64,000 bases of DNA from Methylobacterium sp. J-090 (GTDB lineage: Bacteria > Pseudomonadota > Alphaproteobacteria > Rhizobiales > Beijerinckiaceae). A model generated the notes under the pieces. It was not told the origin of the DNA and made no database searches. It saw only the letters and a list, made by a program, of their open reading frames with translations. Positions 46,060 to 55,446 of the stretch are shown piece by piece. The position numbers were made by a program, and so were the translations under genes. Location of the stretch: the NCBI RefSeq assembly GCF_022829345.1, contig NZ_JAKSXV010000082.1, positions 62,001-126,000 on the forward strand, read 5' to 3'. How positions within the stretch are numbered: position 1 is the stretch's first letter; every line of letters begins with the position of its first letter.

Positions 46060-47472
46060 ATGTCGCCCACCGAGACGCCCGCCACCCGCACGGAATCCGA
46101 CACGTTCGGACCCATCGAGGTCCCGGCGCATCGCTACTGGGGGGCTCAGACGCAGCGCTCGATCCAGAACTTCAAGATCGGCACGGAGCGGATGCCGGCG
46201 CCCCTCGTCCACGCCCTCGGCCTCGTCAAGCAGGCCGCTGCCCTGGTGAACCAGGATCTCGGCGGCCTCGACCCGAAGGTGGCCCAGGCCATCGCGGCGT
46301 CGGCGGCCGAGGTGGTCTCGGGCGAGCACGACCAGGAATTCCCCCTCGTGGTGTGGCAGACCGGGTCGGGCACCCAGTCCAACATGAACGCCAACGAGGT
46401 CATCGCCAGCCTCGCCAACGAGTTGCTCGGGGCTAAGCGCGGCGGCAAATCGCCGGTGCATCCCAACGACCATTGCAACCGGGGCCAGTCCTCCAACGAC
46501 GTGTTCCCCACCGCCATGCACATCGCGGTGTCGCGCGAGATCAACGACCGGCTGATGCCGGCCCTGAAGCACCTGCACGACGCCCTCGACGCCAAGGCCA
46601 AGACCTTCGCCGACATCGTCAAGATCGGCCGCACCCACCTGCAGGACGCGACCCCCGTGTCGCTCGGCCAGGAGTTTTCCGGCTACGTCGCCCAGGTGGC
46701 CCTCGGCAGTGCGCGCGTCCAGGCGACCGTGCCGGGCGTGCTGGCGCTGGCCCAGGGCGGCACGGCGGTGGGTACCGGCCTCAACGCGCATCCCGAGTTC
46801 GCTGAAAAGTTCGCCGCGAAGGTCGCCGAGCTGACGGGCCTGCCGTTCACGTCGGCCGAGAACAAGTTCGAGGCGCTCGCCACCCACGACGCCCTGGTGT
46901 TCACGCAAGGGGCGCTGTCGGCGCTCGCCGCCGGCTTGTTCAAGATCGCGCAGGACATCCGCCTGCTGGCATCCGGCCCGCGCTCGGGCCTCGGCGAGCT
47001 GTCGTTGCCCGAGAACGAGCCCGGCTCCTCGATCATGCCCGGCAAGGTCAACCCGACCCAGTGCGAAGCCCTCACCATGGTCTGCGCTCAGGTGATCGGC
47101 AACGGCACCACCGTGAGCTTCGCCGGCAGCCAGGGCCATTTCGAGCTCAACGTGTTCAAGCCCGTCATCGTCAACGCCGTGCTGCAATCGGTGCGGCTTC
47201 TTGCCGACGCGGCGATCTCCTTCACCGACAATTGCGTGGTGGGCATCAAGGCCAACGAGGACCGCATCGCCGACCTCATGAGCCGCTCGCTCATGCTGGT
47301 GACGGCGCTCGCGCCCTCCATCGGCTACGACAAGGCCGCCGAGATCGCCAAGACCGCGCACAAGAACGGCACCACCCTGAAGGAAGAGGCCCTGCGGCTG
47401 GGCTACGTCACGGAAGAGGAGTTCGAGCGCGTGGTGCGCCCGGAGACCATGCTGGCGCCCAGCGCCGACTGA
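46060..47472 (+). CDS. fumC: Fumarate hydratase, class II
   Basis: Iron-independent fumarase interconverting fumarate and L-malate in the citric acid cycle and, in serine-cycle methylotrophs, in glyoxylate regeneration. The 470-aa protein has [39 protein letters not shown] and the lyase signature [16 protein letters not shown] with its catalytic serine. It has a GAAGAGG site before the ATG. Two small conserved genes follow on the same strand within 20 bases each. Confidence 0.97.
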   Translation: MSPTETPATRTESDTFGPIEVPAHRYWGAQTQRSIQNFKIGTERMPAPLVHALGLVKQAAALVNQDLGGLDPKVAQAIAASAAEVVSGEHDQEFPLVVWQTGSGTQSNMNANEVIASLANELLGAKRGGKSPVHPNDHCNRGQSSNDVFPTAMHIAVSREINDRLMPALKHLHDALDAKAKTFADIVKIGRTHLQDATPVSLGQEFSGYVAQVALGSARVQATVPGVLALAQGGTAVGTGLNAHPEFAEKFAAKVAELTGLPFTSAENKFEALATHDALVFTQGALSALAAGLFKIAQDIRLLASGPRSGLGELSLPENEPGSSIMPGKVNPTQCEALTMVCAQVIGNGTTVSFAGSQGHFELNVFKPVIVNAVLQSVRLLADAAISFTDNCVVGIKANEDRIADLMSRSLMLVTALAPSIGYDKAAEIAKTAHKNGTTLKEEALRLGYVTEEEFERVVRPETMLAPSAD

Positions 47473-47487
47473 CGGAGGTTTTCGCGC

Positions 47488-47676
47488 ATGGCGGAGATCA
47501 TCAACCTGCGCGACGCCCGCAGGGCGAAGGCACGGACCGAGAAGGAGGCGAAGGCGGCCGACAACCGCATCGCCTTCGGCCGGCCGAAAAAAGCCAAAAC
47601 CTTGGCGGAGGCCAAGAAGGCCATCGAGGTCTCGCGCCACGAAGGGCACAAGCTCGTGGGGCCGGATTCGGAGTGA
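47488..47676 (+). CDS. DUF4169 family small protein
   Basis: A 62-residue, highly charged protein of the DUF4169 family: it begins MAEIINLRDARRAKAR, has a Lys-rich middle with an RPKKAKT segment, and ends with the acidic VGPDSE. The function is unknown. It sits 15 bases after fumC and 13 before the RHH gene, an order that recurs in alphaproteobacteria. The family and linkage make it real despite its size. Confidence 0.85.
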   Translation: MAEIINLRDARRAKARTEKEAKAADNRIAFGRPKKAKTLAEAKKAIEVSRHEGHKLVGPDSE

Positions 47677-47689
47677 GGGAGCGCAACCC

Positions 47690-47914
47690 GTGACCGGCGG
47701 CGTCACCAAGCGTTCGGTGATGATCGCCGGCCATCGCACCAGCGTGTCCCTGGAGGACCCGTTCTGGGACGCCCTTCGCGAGATCGCCGAGGCGCGCGGC
47801 CTGTCGGTCCAGACGCTGGTCGGCGCGATCGATGCGGGGCGGGACGGGCAGAATCTGTCGTCGGCGATCCGGGTGTTCGTGCTGGCGGCGGTGCGGGCGC
47901 CTCCGCGATCCTGA
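47690..47914 (+). CDS. Ribbon-helix-helix domain protein (RHH_4 type)
   Basis: A 74-aa protein with the arylsulfate-sulfotransferase-like or RHH_4 domain: the KRSVMIAGHRTSVSLEDPFWDAL strand-helix, then ARGLSVQTLVGAID and NLSSAIRVFVL. It may bind DNA as a dimer. The start is GTG. Its coupling to fumC and the DUF4169 gene suggests a shared but unknown role. Confidence 0.85.
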   Translation: MTGGVTKRSVMIAGHRTSVSLEDPFWDALREIAEARGLSVQTLVGAIDAGRDGQNLSSAIRVFVLAAVRAPPRS

Positions 47915-47922
47915 AGTGTCGC

Positions 47923-48681
47923 CTATCGGCGAACGCCCAGGAGGCTCCGCGACGCGGGCGCCCCGAACGTCCTGCGAAAATCGTTGGCGAAGTGGGCCTG
48001 ATCGGCGAAACCCGCAGCGTGGGCGGCGCCCGTGAAGTTCGCCCCCGCGATGATGGCGGTGATGGCCCGGCGCATGCGGAGCCAGGAGCGGTAACGCCGG
48101 AACGGCACGCCGATCTCCTGGGTGAAGAGGTGTTGCAGACGCGACGAGGACAGGCCCACCGAGCCGGCGAGCGAATCGGCCGAAAGTCCGGAACCCGGGC
48201 CGGTCCCGAGGCGCGACACGACCTGAGCGATGCGCCCGTCCAGCCGACACTCCGTTCGGCGGCGTGAGAAGCCCGCGAGATCTGCGAGCGCTTCCGCGGC
48301 CCAGGCACAGGCGCCGCGATCCTCGTAGAGGGCACGCAGGGACACGATCTCGCCCCCTGCCGCGACGCGGGCGCCGGCGATGGAGGAAGCGCCCCGCATC
48401 AGGCCCGTCAGGGCGTGCGGCGAGGCCTCGGGTTCGAGGTAGAAGACCGCCACCGGGTCCCCGCCGCATTCGAGTTCGTGCGCCAAGCCCGCCGGCACGA
48501 ACGCGGTCCGGCAGGTGATCCACGCTGTTCCGTCGAACCGGATCCGGAAGCGGCCGTAGAGGCCGGCGAGATAGACCGGCGCCCCATGCTGGTGGCTGGC
48601 GTTGTAGGCGAGCGGCCCGGCGAAGAAGGTGTGCGCGCCCTCCACATGCCAGAGCGGGCCGAGCGCAGCAGGTTCGTTCAA
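47923..48681 (-). CDS. AraC family transcriptional regulator
   Basis: A 252-aa regulator with an N-terminal cupin-like effector domain (about 10-90, with NASHQHGAPVYLAG) and a C-terminal pair of helix-turn-helix motifs (about 155-250; SVGLSSSRLQHLFTQEIGVPFRRYRSWLRMRRAI and AAGFADQAHFANDFRRTFG, in which the second recognition helix matches the family well). The divergent neighbour, 91 bases away, is an exported metallo-beta-lactamase-fold enzyme, which is a likely target. Confidence 0.9.
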   Translation of the reverse strand: MNEPAALGPLWHVEGAHTFFAGPLAYNASHQHGAPVYLAGLYGRFRIRFDGTAWITCRTAFVPAGLAHELECGGDPVAVFYLEPEASPHALTGLMRGASSIAGARVAAGGEIVSLRALYEDRGACAWAAEALADLAGFSRRRTECRLDGRIAQVVSRLGTGPGSGLSADSLAGSVGLSSSRLQHLFTQEIGVPFRRYRSWLRMRRAITAIIAGANFTGAAHAAGFADQAHFANDFRRTFGAPASRSLLGVRR

Positions 48682-48772
48682 GCGCCGCCCTCCGTCACGA
48701 TGCTAGCCCTGCCCTCGAGCCGGAGCCCTGGGATCATCCTGGCGCACGCGGACCGGCGGGGGAATGCCCATC

Positions 48773-49786
48773 ATGATCGATCTTACCCGCCGCCGCCTCG
48801 CCGCCTCCGCCCTTGCCCTGGCCGTACCCCGTCCGGCCTCGGCGCAGGTTTCCTCGGCGCAGATTTCCTCGGTGCAGGTTCACCCGACGCAGGTTTGTCC
48901 GCCCGAAACGCCGCCCACCATCCACCGGGTTCGGCTCGGAGGCTTCACGGTGACGACCCTGCTCGATGCGAGCGCGATGATCGACGGCCCCTGGCCCATC
49001 GTCGGGGAGGACCGCGAGCGCGTCGAGGTCGAGGCCCTGATGCGGGAAAATCGCCTCCCCCCGAACCGATTCAAGCCGGGCTTCACGCCGACCGTCGTGC
49101 AGACCGGCCGCGAGACCGTCCTGTTCGATACCGGCAACGGCGAGGTCGGGTTCGTACCCCGTCCCGCCGGCGGGCAACTGGCGCGGCTCCTGGCCCGCGC
49201 CGGCATCGCGCCGGAGACCATCGACGTGGTCGTGCTGACCCATTGCCACACCGATCATATCGGCGGCCTCGTGGAGGGCGGGCGCCCCGTCTTCGCGCGG
49301 GCGCGCTACGTGGTCGGCGCGGCCGAGGACGCGTTCTGGCGCGACCCGTCTCGTCTGTCCGCGCCGCCCGAGAGCAACGCGTTCAAGTCGGCCCGGGTCT
49401 TCCGCAGCCACCTGCTGCCGCTTGCCGACCGCACCACCTTCGTGAAGCCCGGTGACACGGTGGCGCCGGGAATCACCGCGCTGGCCGCCTTCGGGCACAC
49501 GCCGGGACACCTCGCCTTCCACGTCGAGAGCGCCGGCCAGGGCCTGCTGGTCTGGGGGGATTGCGCCCACCACGAGGTCGCCTCCCTGGCACGCCCGGAC
49601 TGGCAGGCCTTCTTCGACATGGACAAGGAGCGCGGGGCTGCCACGCGCCGGACGATCTACGACATGGCCGCGACGGACGGGATTCTGGTCGCGGCCTATC
49701 ACACCGCGTTTCCCTCCCTCGGCTACGTGGTGCGGCAGGGGACCGGCTACCGCTGGATTCCCCTCACCTACCAGCTCGATCCCTGA
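48773..49786 (+). CDS. Exported metallo-beta-lactamase fold hydrolase
   Basis: A 337-aa MBL-fold protein. The N terminus (LTRRRLAASALALAVPRPASA) looks like a twin-arginine signal peptide. The zinc motif THCHTDHIGG, then GHTPGH and WGDCAHH, supply a two-metal site. The reaction is unknown; relatives include lactonases and quinolone-response or quorum-quenching enzymes. A GGGGGA site precedes the ATG at 48773; an ATG at 48764 is in frame but too close to it. A run of four 15-bp repeats codes for Gln/Val/Ser-rich residues just after the signal. AraC lies divergent upstream. Confidence 0.85.
   Translation: MIDLTRRRLAASALALAVPRPASAQVSSAQISSVQVHPTQVCPPETPPTIHRVRLGGFTVTTLLDASAMIDGPWPIVGEDRERVEVEALMRENRLPPNRFKPGFTPTVVQTGRETVLFDTGNGEVGFVPRPAGGQLARLLARAGIAPETIDVVVLTHCHTDHIGGLVEGGRPVFARARYVVGAAEDAFWRDPSRLSAPPESNAFKSARVFRSHLLPLADRTTFVKPGDTVAPGITALAAFGHTPGHLAFHVESAGQGLLVWGDCAHHEVASLARPDWQAFFDMDKERGAATRRTIYDMAATDGILVAAYHTAFPSLGYVVRQGTGYRWIPLTYQLDP
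48841..48900 (+). repeat. Four imperfect 15-bp tandem repeats in the MBL leader
   Basis: Consecutive units GGCGCAGGTTTCCTC, GGCGCAGATTTCCTC, GGTGCAGGTTCACCC and GACGCAGGTTTGTCC encode AQVSS, AQISS, VQVHP and TQVCP. The unit length is a multiple of three, so copy number can vary without a frameshift. The repeats lie just after the predicted signal cleavage site. Confidence 0.8.
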
Positions 49787-49795
49787 ACCCGGGCG

Positions 49796-51151
49796 TCAGG
49801 CCGCCGTCAGCACCGCCGGCTTCGGCCCGCCCGTCGCCCAATCGAGCAGTTCCACCGTGTGCACGATGGGGATGGCGGTGCCCTTCCCGATCTGCGTCGC
49901 GCAGCCGATGTTGCCGGTGGCGATGACGTCGGGGCGCATGCGCTCGATATTCGCCACCTTGCGGTCCCGCAGGCGGCCGGCGATCTCGGGCTGGAGGATG
50001 TTGTAGGTGCCGGCCGAGCCGCAGCAGATGTGGCCCTCGGGCACGTCCTTCACGGTGAAGCCGGCAGTCTTCAGGAGGTTTTTCGGCTCCGTGCGGATGC
50101 CCTGGCCGTGTTGCATCGAGCAGGCGGAGTGGTAGGCGACCACGAGGTCGCTCGCGATGAGCGTCGGCATCAGTCCAAGACCGGCCATGTACTCGGTCAC
50201 GTCCTTGGCGATGGCCGAGACCCGTGCGGCCTTCTCCGCGTAGGCCGGGTCGTCGCGGAACATGAAGCCGTAATCCTTGATGGTGGTGCCGCAGCCGGAC
50301 GCCGTGACCACGATGGCGTCGAGGCCGGCGCCGTCCATCTCGGCGATCCAGGCGTCGATGGTGCGCCTGGCCTGGGTGTGGGAGCTTTCGGCCTTGCCCA
50401 TGTGGTGGGTGAGCGCGCCGCAGCACCCCTCGCCCTTGGCCTGCACCACCTCGACGCCGTGGCGGGTCAGCAGCCGGATCGCCGCCTCGTTGAAGTCCGG
50501 CCGCAGGACGCTCTGGGCGCAGCCGCGCAGCAGCGCGACGCGGCCCGTGCGGGCCGGGGCCGCGGTGCCCTGGAGGGCGGCGCTGGCTTCCAGCGCCCGC
50601 GTCTCGGCCGGGAACGTCCCGGGCCGGTCGGTGCGATTGCGGTTGGGCAGTTCGGCCGGGGCGAGGTCGAGCATGGCCGCCAGCCGATTGCCGAGGCCCG
50701 GCACCCGCGCCACCAGGGGCCGGAACGGAGCGCCCATCTTCGCGCCCAGCAGCGCCAGCCGGAAGCGGTTCGGGTAGGGCAGCACGAAGGCGAGGATCGC
50801 ACGCAGGGCCCGGTCGCCGAAGGGGCGCGTATAGGTGTCCTCGATATGCGCGCGCGCGTGATCGACGAGGTGCATGTAGTGCACCCCCGAGGGACACGTC
50901 GTCATGCAGGACAGGCACGACAGGCAGCGGTCGACGTGCTTGACCACCTCGGGCACGGCGGGCTTGTTGCCCTCCAGCATGTCCTTGATGAGGTAGATGC
51001 GGCCGCGCGGGCTGTCGAGTTCGTCGCCGAGAAGCAGGTAGGTCGGGCAGGTGGCGGTGCAGAAGCCGCAATGGACGCAGGTCCGCAGGATTTTTTCCGA
51101 CGCCGCCATGGCGGGATCGGCGAGCTGCGTCAGGCTGAAATTGGTCTGCAC
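49796..51151 (-). CDS. glcF: Glycolate oxidase iron-sulfur subunit GlcF
   Basis: Electron-transfer subunit that takes electrons from the flavin subunits of glycolate oxidase towards the respiratory chain. The 451-aa protein has two 4Fe-4S motifs, CVHCGFCTATCPTY (residues about 24-37) and CLSCLSCMTTCPSG (about 75-88), and two CCG-type domains, GEGCCGALTHHMG and HICCGSAGTYNI. I chose the GTG at 51151 with an AGGAAG site; another GTG at 51190 is in frame. glcE lies upstream on the same strand with 193 bases between. Confidence 0.94.
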   Translation of the reverse strand: MQTNFSLTQLADPAMAASEKILRTCVHCGFCTATCPTYLLLGDELDSPRGRIYLIKDMLEGNKPAVPEVVKHVDRCLSCLSCMTTCPSGVHYMHLVDHARAHIEDTYTRPFGDRALRAILAFVLPYPNRFRLALLGAKMGAPFRPLVARVPGLGNRLAAMLDLAPAELPNRNRTDRPGTFPAETRALEASAALQGTAAPARTGRVALLRGCAQSVLRPDFNEAAIRLLTRHGVEVVQAKGEGCCGALTHHMGKAESSHTQARRTIDAWIAEMDGAGLDAIVVTASGCGTTIKDYGFMFRDDPAYAEKAARVSAIAKDVTEYMAGLGLMPTLIASDLVVAYHSACSMQHGQGIRTEPKNLLKTAGFTVKDVPEGHICCGSAGTYNILQPEIAGRLRDRKVANIERMRPDVIATGNIGCATQIGKGTAIPIVHTVELLDWATGGPKPAVLTAA

Positions 51152-51344
51152 GGCGTCTTCCTGAATCCACCCTTCGCGGGGCCGCTCCACGCCATCGGCG
51201 TGCGGGCACCGTCAGTTCGACCGGACTTTAGAGCGGAACGGTCGCCAAGCCGAGCCTTTGGAATCGCTCCAAACGCAATCCCGCCCGATTTTGATAGCCG
51301 GAACCGAATGCCGATGCCTGCGGGTAAGAGTGTCGCGGCCCGGA

Positions 51345-52541
51345 TCAGAGGCCCGCGTACATCCGCCCCGGGTTGAACACGCCGACGGGGTCGTGCGCTG
51401 CCTTCAGCCCTGCGGTGATCCGCATCAGCGGCTCGGACAGGGGCTCGAACACCGGAACGGCGGCGCGCACGGCGTCGGGCGCCCGCACCAGGGTGGCGTG
51501 GCCGCCCTGCGCCTTCACCGCCGCCCGCACGGTCGCGGCCCCGGCATCGCCCTCGGCGGACGTCGCGACCCAGATCAGGCCGCCGCCCCAATCGTAGAAC
51601 CACCGGGCCTCGCGTTCGGCCGCGATGGACGCCGTCAGGGCGGGGCCGTGGGTCGGGGCGGTGGAGATGCGCCAGATGGCGGCGTCGGCCGGCTCGGCCA
51701 GGGGGACGGCATCGCGGATGGCGGTCCAGAGGTCTGTGCCGTCCTCGACGATCTCGGGCGCGCCGAAGCGCTTGAGCAGTTTCGTCAGTTCGCCGAGCCG
51801 ATAGGCCACGGAATCCGAAAATCCCTCGACGCGCAGGGCCGTGCGCGCCTCTGAGCCGCCGATCCCGGCCGGCAGGTGGGCGGCGCCGGTGAGTTCGAAC
51901 GGCGAACCGAGGGCGGCCGCGAGGGCGGCGACGGCGCGGGCATCGTCGAGGCCGGAGAACACCAGGGTCGAGACCCGCTCCTGCACGGGCAGCACCTTGA
52001 AGGTCACCTCCGTCAGCAGTCCGAGGGTGCCCCAGGCGCCGGCCATGAGCTTCACGAGGTCGAGGCCGGTGACGTTCTTCATCACCCGTCCGCCGGATTT
52101 GATGATCTCGCCCCGGCCGTTGACGAAGCGCACGCCGATGAGGCTGTCGCGGGCCGCCCCGGCATTGATCCGGCGCGGACCGGAGTTGTTGGTGGAGGCC
52201 ACCGCGCCGAAGGTCGGCGTGCCGCGCGATCCCATCAGGCGGCAATGGTCCATGGGCTCGAACGGCAGCATCTGGCCGCGTCCGGCGAGCAGGGCCTGCA
52301 CCTCGGCGAGCGGCGTGCCGGCGAGTGCCGAGACCACCATCTCGGCCGGTTCGTAGAGGGTGATGCCCGAGAGCCCGGCGCTGGAGAGCGTCGCTTCGTT
52401 CTCGGATGCGGGATTTGGGGCCGGGCGGCCGATCCCGGCCTTGGTGCCGCCGCCGACGAGGCGCAGGCGCTCCGTCCGGGCGGCGGACGCGCGGACGATG
52501 TCCGCCGCCGCGTCCGCGTCGTGAGGCTCGTATGACCGCAT
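51345..52541 (-). CDS. glcE: Glycolate oxidase FAD-binding subunit GlcE
   Basis: FAD-linked (VAO-type) subunit of glycolate oxidase, which turns glycolate into glyoxylate. The 398-aa protein is the short GlcE type, with the N-terminal PP-loop region RLVGGGTKAGIGRP, FEPMDHCRLMGSRGTPTFGAVASTNNSGP, VKNVTGLDLVKLMAGAWGTLG and a C-terminal FNPGRMYAGL. The catalytic GlcD subunit normally beside it is missing here; the upstream neighbour is a flippase. The ATG at 52541 has a GGGAAG site. Glyoxylate metabolism is central to serine-cycle methylotrophs. Confidence 0.94.
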   Translation of the reverse strand: MRSYEPHDADAAADIVRASAARTERLRLVGGGTKAGIGRPAPNPASENEATLSSAGLSGITLYEPAEMVVSALAGTPLAEVQALLAGRGQMLPFEPMDHCRLMGSRGTPTFGAVASTNNSGPRRINAGAARDSLIGVRFVNGRGEIIKSGGRVMKNVTGLDLVKLMAGAWGTLGLLTEVTFKVLPVQERVSTLVFSGLDDARAVAALAAALGSPFELTGAAHLPAGIGGSEARTALRVEGFSDSVAYRLGELTKLLKRFGAPEIVEDGTDLWTAIRDAVPLAEPADAAIWRISTAPTHGPALTASIAAEREARWFYDWGGGLIWVATSAEGDAGAATVRAAVKAQGGHATLVRAPDAVRAAVPVFEPLSEPLMRITAGLKAAHDPVGVFNPGRMYAGL

Positions 52542-52653
52542 CGCTTCCCGCCCTGGCCGGGCGGCGCGCGCCCGGTCCGTCTTCGTGTTTTGTGCCCCGA
52601 TCCTAATGAGAATCGTTCGCGATTGCATCCGGTCCCGTACCACCGAGCGTGGG

Positions 52654-54105
52654 CTATTCCGCCGCTTTCGGTGCCGTGCCGCGCCACTCGGCGAGCCGCG
52701 CCGCGACGAGGCTACGCAGGCCGGCGATGTCGAAGGCCCAGGTGAGGAGGCCGTAGACGAGGACGGCAAGCGGCAGGCTGAGCGCCAGCGCCCGTGCCGG
52801 TTCGAGGTGGCGCAGGGGCGCGAGGCACAGGCCCATGGCGGCGCAGGCGATCCCGGCCAGCAGGATATCCCGCCACGGCAGGCGTAGGCGCTTTGGTCCC
52901 GTCAGCGCGCGGACCGCCAGGAGCGCGGTCGCGGCGGCGAGGCCCGCCGTCTGTGCCACGGCGATGCCCGCCGGCCCCATGAGCGGCGGCAGGAGCCACA
53001 GGCCGAGGGCGTCGACGGCGAGTCCGAGCACGGCGGCGGCGATGACCGGCAGGGTCCTGCGGCGGATCTGGAAGATCGGGTTGAGGGCGAAGTTCATCAT
53101 CGCGAGGCAGAAGAACCCCGGAATCATCAGTCCGGCATAGGCCGCGAACGGGCCGCGATAGGCTTCCGGCACCACGAGGGCCTGGAGGGCGGGCAGGATC
53201 GCCCAGAACCCGACGGCGCAGGGCAGCAGCAGGGCCACCACGGTGCCGACGTTGCGCCCGACCTGGGCCTCGGCGGCCGCGCGGCCCTCCTCCTCCTCGA
53301 CCCGCACGGCGAGCTGGAACAGCAGGAGGTCGAGGGCGGTGCCGAGCGTCCCGATGCTGCGGGTGGTGACGTCGGCGGCGAGCGCGAAGTAGCCGGCTTC
53401 CGCCAATCCCGCCTGCGCTGCGATGGTGCCCCGATTCAGGAACGGCAGCAGCTGGTAGATGGCGTTGGCGGCGATCAGCGGCAGGCCGTAGGCGAGGAAC
53501 AGGCGCCAGGTCTCGGCGAGACGCACGCGCAGGCGCGGGCTCACCGGATCGCGCATGGGCCGCCACAGGATCGCGGTTGCGAGGAACTGGCTCAGGCCCG
53601 CAGCGGCCAGCACCCAGGCGGGTTGGGGCAGCAGCCACGCCGTCCCGGCCATGAGCACGAAGGCCAGGATATTCTTGATCGCCACGAGCTTGAAGTAGAG
53701 GCCGCCATCGAAGCGGGCGCGGGCGAGCGCCGCGTGGTAGTCGAACACGCCGATGCCGAGGGCGGCGAGGGCCGCGCCGGCCGCGATCGCCGCGCGGCTC
53801 TCGGGGCCCGCCTCCAGCCCGAGACCGGCGCAGACCAGGGCGGCGGCGAGCAGCACGGCGCCGAGCCCCGCGTAGGCCCGGTCGAGGCCCTGGCGGATCC
53901 ATGGCTCCTGTTCGCGGACCCTGCTGGAGTAGAACCGCGTCGCCGACAGGCGCAGCCACTCGAACAGCACGGTGTTGGCCACGATGGCGCCGGCGGTGGC
54001 GAGGGCGAACAGGCCGAAATCCGCCGGGCCCAGCAGCTTCGCGATGAGCAGGCCGAGGACGAAGTTGAGCCCGGCGTTGAGGATGAAGGCGCAGATCACG
54101 GCCAT
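52654..54105 (-). CDS. Polysaccharide/O-antigen flippase-like membrane protein (MVF/Wzx type)
   Basis: A 483-aa protein with about twelve to fourteen membrane helices, of the Wzx or lipid-linked-oligosaccharide flippase type (GLLIAKLLGPADFGLFALA at the start, with the AYGLPLIAANAIYQLLPFLNRG segment mid-protein). It likely moves undecaprenyl-linked sugar across the inner membrane, but no sugar-transferase genes are near. The first ATG lacks a clear ribosome site, and the reading frame stays open upstream without another start codon, so the N terminus is uncertain. Confidence 0.88.
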   Translation of the reverse strand: MAVICAFILNAGLNFVLGLLIAKLLGPADFGLFALATAGAIVANTVLFEWLRLSATRFYSSRVREQEPWIRQGLDRAYAGLGAVLLAAALVCAGLGLEAGPESRAAIAAGAALAALGIGVFDYHAALARARFDGGLYFKLVAIKNILAFVLMAGTAWLLPQPAWVLAAAGLSQFLATAILWRPMRDPVSPRLRVRLAETWRLFLAYGLPLIAANAIYQLLPFLNRGTIAAQAGLAEAGYFALAADVTTRSIGTLGTALDLLLFQLAVRVEEEEGRAAAEAQVGRNVGTVVALLLPCAVGFWAILPALQALVVPEAYRGPFAAYAGLMIPGFFCLAMMNFALNPIFQIRRRTLPVIAAAVLGLAVDALGLWLLPPLMGPAGIAVAQTAGLAAATALLAVRALTGPKRLRLPWRDILLAGIACAAMGLCLAPLRHLEPARALALSLPLAVLVYGLLTWAFDIAGLRSLVAARLAEWRGTAPKAAE

Positions 54106-54207
54106 GGCGGGAACGGACAGCCTTGCGCCGAGCGGGATCTCGCGCCTCTGGGAGGAGGCTAAGCGGACGTGCGCGAAGAATCCGTCAACCGCATGGCGGT
54201 GCGACGC

Positions 54208-55218
54208 TCAGAACCAGCCGCGCAGACGGAAGAAGACCATCGGCACGAGGGCGCTCAGGACGACGAGGGCGAGGCCGTAGGGATAGCCGTAGGCCCAGTC
54301 GAGTTCCGGCATGTGCTTGAAGTTCATGCCGTAGAGGGACGTGACGAGGGTCGGCGGAATGCCGACGACGGAGACCACGGTCAGCACCCGGAAGGTGTTG
54401 TTCTGCTCCATGTTGATGAGGCCGAGCGTCGCGTCGAGGAGGAACTGGACGTTCTCCGACTGGCGGATCTCGAACTCGTCCAGGGAGGTGATGTCGCGCC
54501 GCAGGGACTCGAAGCGCGGCCCCTGCTCGGCGCCGATGAGATGCTCGCACTCGTTGGCGACGAAGGGGACGATGCGCTCCAGACCCAGCAGGCTCGAGCG
54601 GATCTTGCCGAGCGCCTTGCCGCGCCGACCGATGCCGCGGAGAATCCGGCGCAGAGCCAGGTCGCGGCGGCGCGGCGTCTGGGTCTTCAGCTTGTCGTCG
54701 CTGGCGGGCGCACCGCCACGCACGTCGAAATCGAAGATCCGGGTCGAGAGGGCGTCGAGGTCGGCGCCCATGTCCTCCAAGGCATCGGCCAGGCTGTCCA
54801 CCAGCTCTTCCACGAGCAGGAGGAAGATCTCCGTGCTGGTGGTGGCCGGGCCGTCGCCCTCCGCGATCCGCTTCTTCACCTCGCCGAAGGCGCGCAGGTC
54901 GTGGAACCGCACGGTGACGAGGTGGTCCTTCGTCAGGACGAAGCCAAGCGGCATGAGCAGCGAATCGACCTTGTCGAAGGTGATCATCGGCGTCGAGAGC
55001 GAGAACCCGTTCTTGAGCCGCCGCAGCCGGCTCGAATTCTCCACCTCGCTCAGGGCTTTTCGCGAGGGGACGCGGATGCCCGTGGCGTCCTCGACGCGCT
55101 GGGCTTCCTCGGCACTCGGATCGTTCAGATCGATCCAGACCGTGGCGGAGGGCATCGCTGCGGTGCCGTCGGTCGCCGGAGGCCCGACCGCACCCTGTGG
55201 TCCATGGAGGCTGATCAT
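54208..55218 (-). CDS. corA: CorA family magnesium transporter
   Basis: A 336-aa CorA/ZntB-type divalent cation channel: a cytosolic N-terminal domain, a long coiled stalk, and two C-terminal membrane helices separated by the selectivity motif YGMNFKHMPEL. The GMN triplet identifies it. The closest type may be the CorA/CmaX-like branch. No strong ribosome site precedes either candidate start (55218 or 55155). It lies divergently from the groE operon, about 130 bases from the CIRCE element. Confidence 0.9.
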   Translation of the reverse strand: MISLHGPQGAVGPPATDGTAAMPSATVWIDLNDPSAEEAQRVEDATGIRVPSRKALSEVENSSRLRRLKNGFSLSTPMITFDKVDSLLMPLGFVLTKDHLVTVRFHDLRAFGEVKKRIAEGDGPATTSTEIFLLLVEELVDSLADALEDMGADLDALSTRIFDFDVRGGAPASDDKLKTQTPRRRDLALRRILRGIGRRGKALGKIRSSLLGLERIVPFVANECEHLIGAEQGPRFESLRRDITSLDEFEIRQSENVQFLLDATLGLINMEQNNTFRVLTVVSVVGIPPTLVTSLYGMNFKHMPELDWAYGYPYGLALVVLSALVPMVFFRLRGWF

Positions 55219-55310
55219 CGGGGAAGGATCATTGGTGGAAGGATGGTCCGTGGCGGGGCGGGGAAGGCGAGGAAAGCCGTCGCGCGACCGTCGCGCAGAC
55301 CTGCGACAGT

Positions 55311-55339
55311 CTTGACTCACGGAGGGCATGCGCCTACCT
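55311..55339 (+). promoter_or_regulatory. Heat-shock-type promoter of groESL
   Basis: CTTGAC (55311-55316) and CCTACCT (from 55333), spaced by 16 bases, resemble the alphaproteobacterial sigma-32 promoter. The CIRCE operator follows about 12 bases later. Confidence 0.55.
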
Positions 55340-55350
55340 CCCCGCCATCG

Positions 55351-55377
55351 TTGGCACTCACCGATTGAGAGTGCTAA
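55351..55377. promoter_or_regulatory. CIRCE operator (HrcA binding site)
   Basis: TTGGCACTC, nine bases, then GAGTGCTAA: an inverted repeat matching the CIRCE consensus with a single A-to-G change in the left arm. It lies about 70 bases upstream of groES. HrcA binding here represses groESL, and the repression is relieved by heat stress. hrcA itself is not in the window. Confidence 0.95.
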
Positions 55378-55446
55378 CGGCCTGGGTTGAGCGCGCTGCC
55401 GCGCCGCATCAACGCCATCCACGAATTTAGAGCAAGAGGGCAGCTC

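Noticed and set aside
48734..49702. Pentapeptide-repeat-like string (NLRRG units) on the minus strand
   Set aside because: It is the antisense reading of the 15-bp tandem repeats in the MBL leader, not a pentapeptide-repeat protein.
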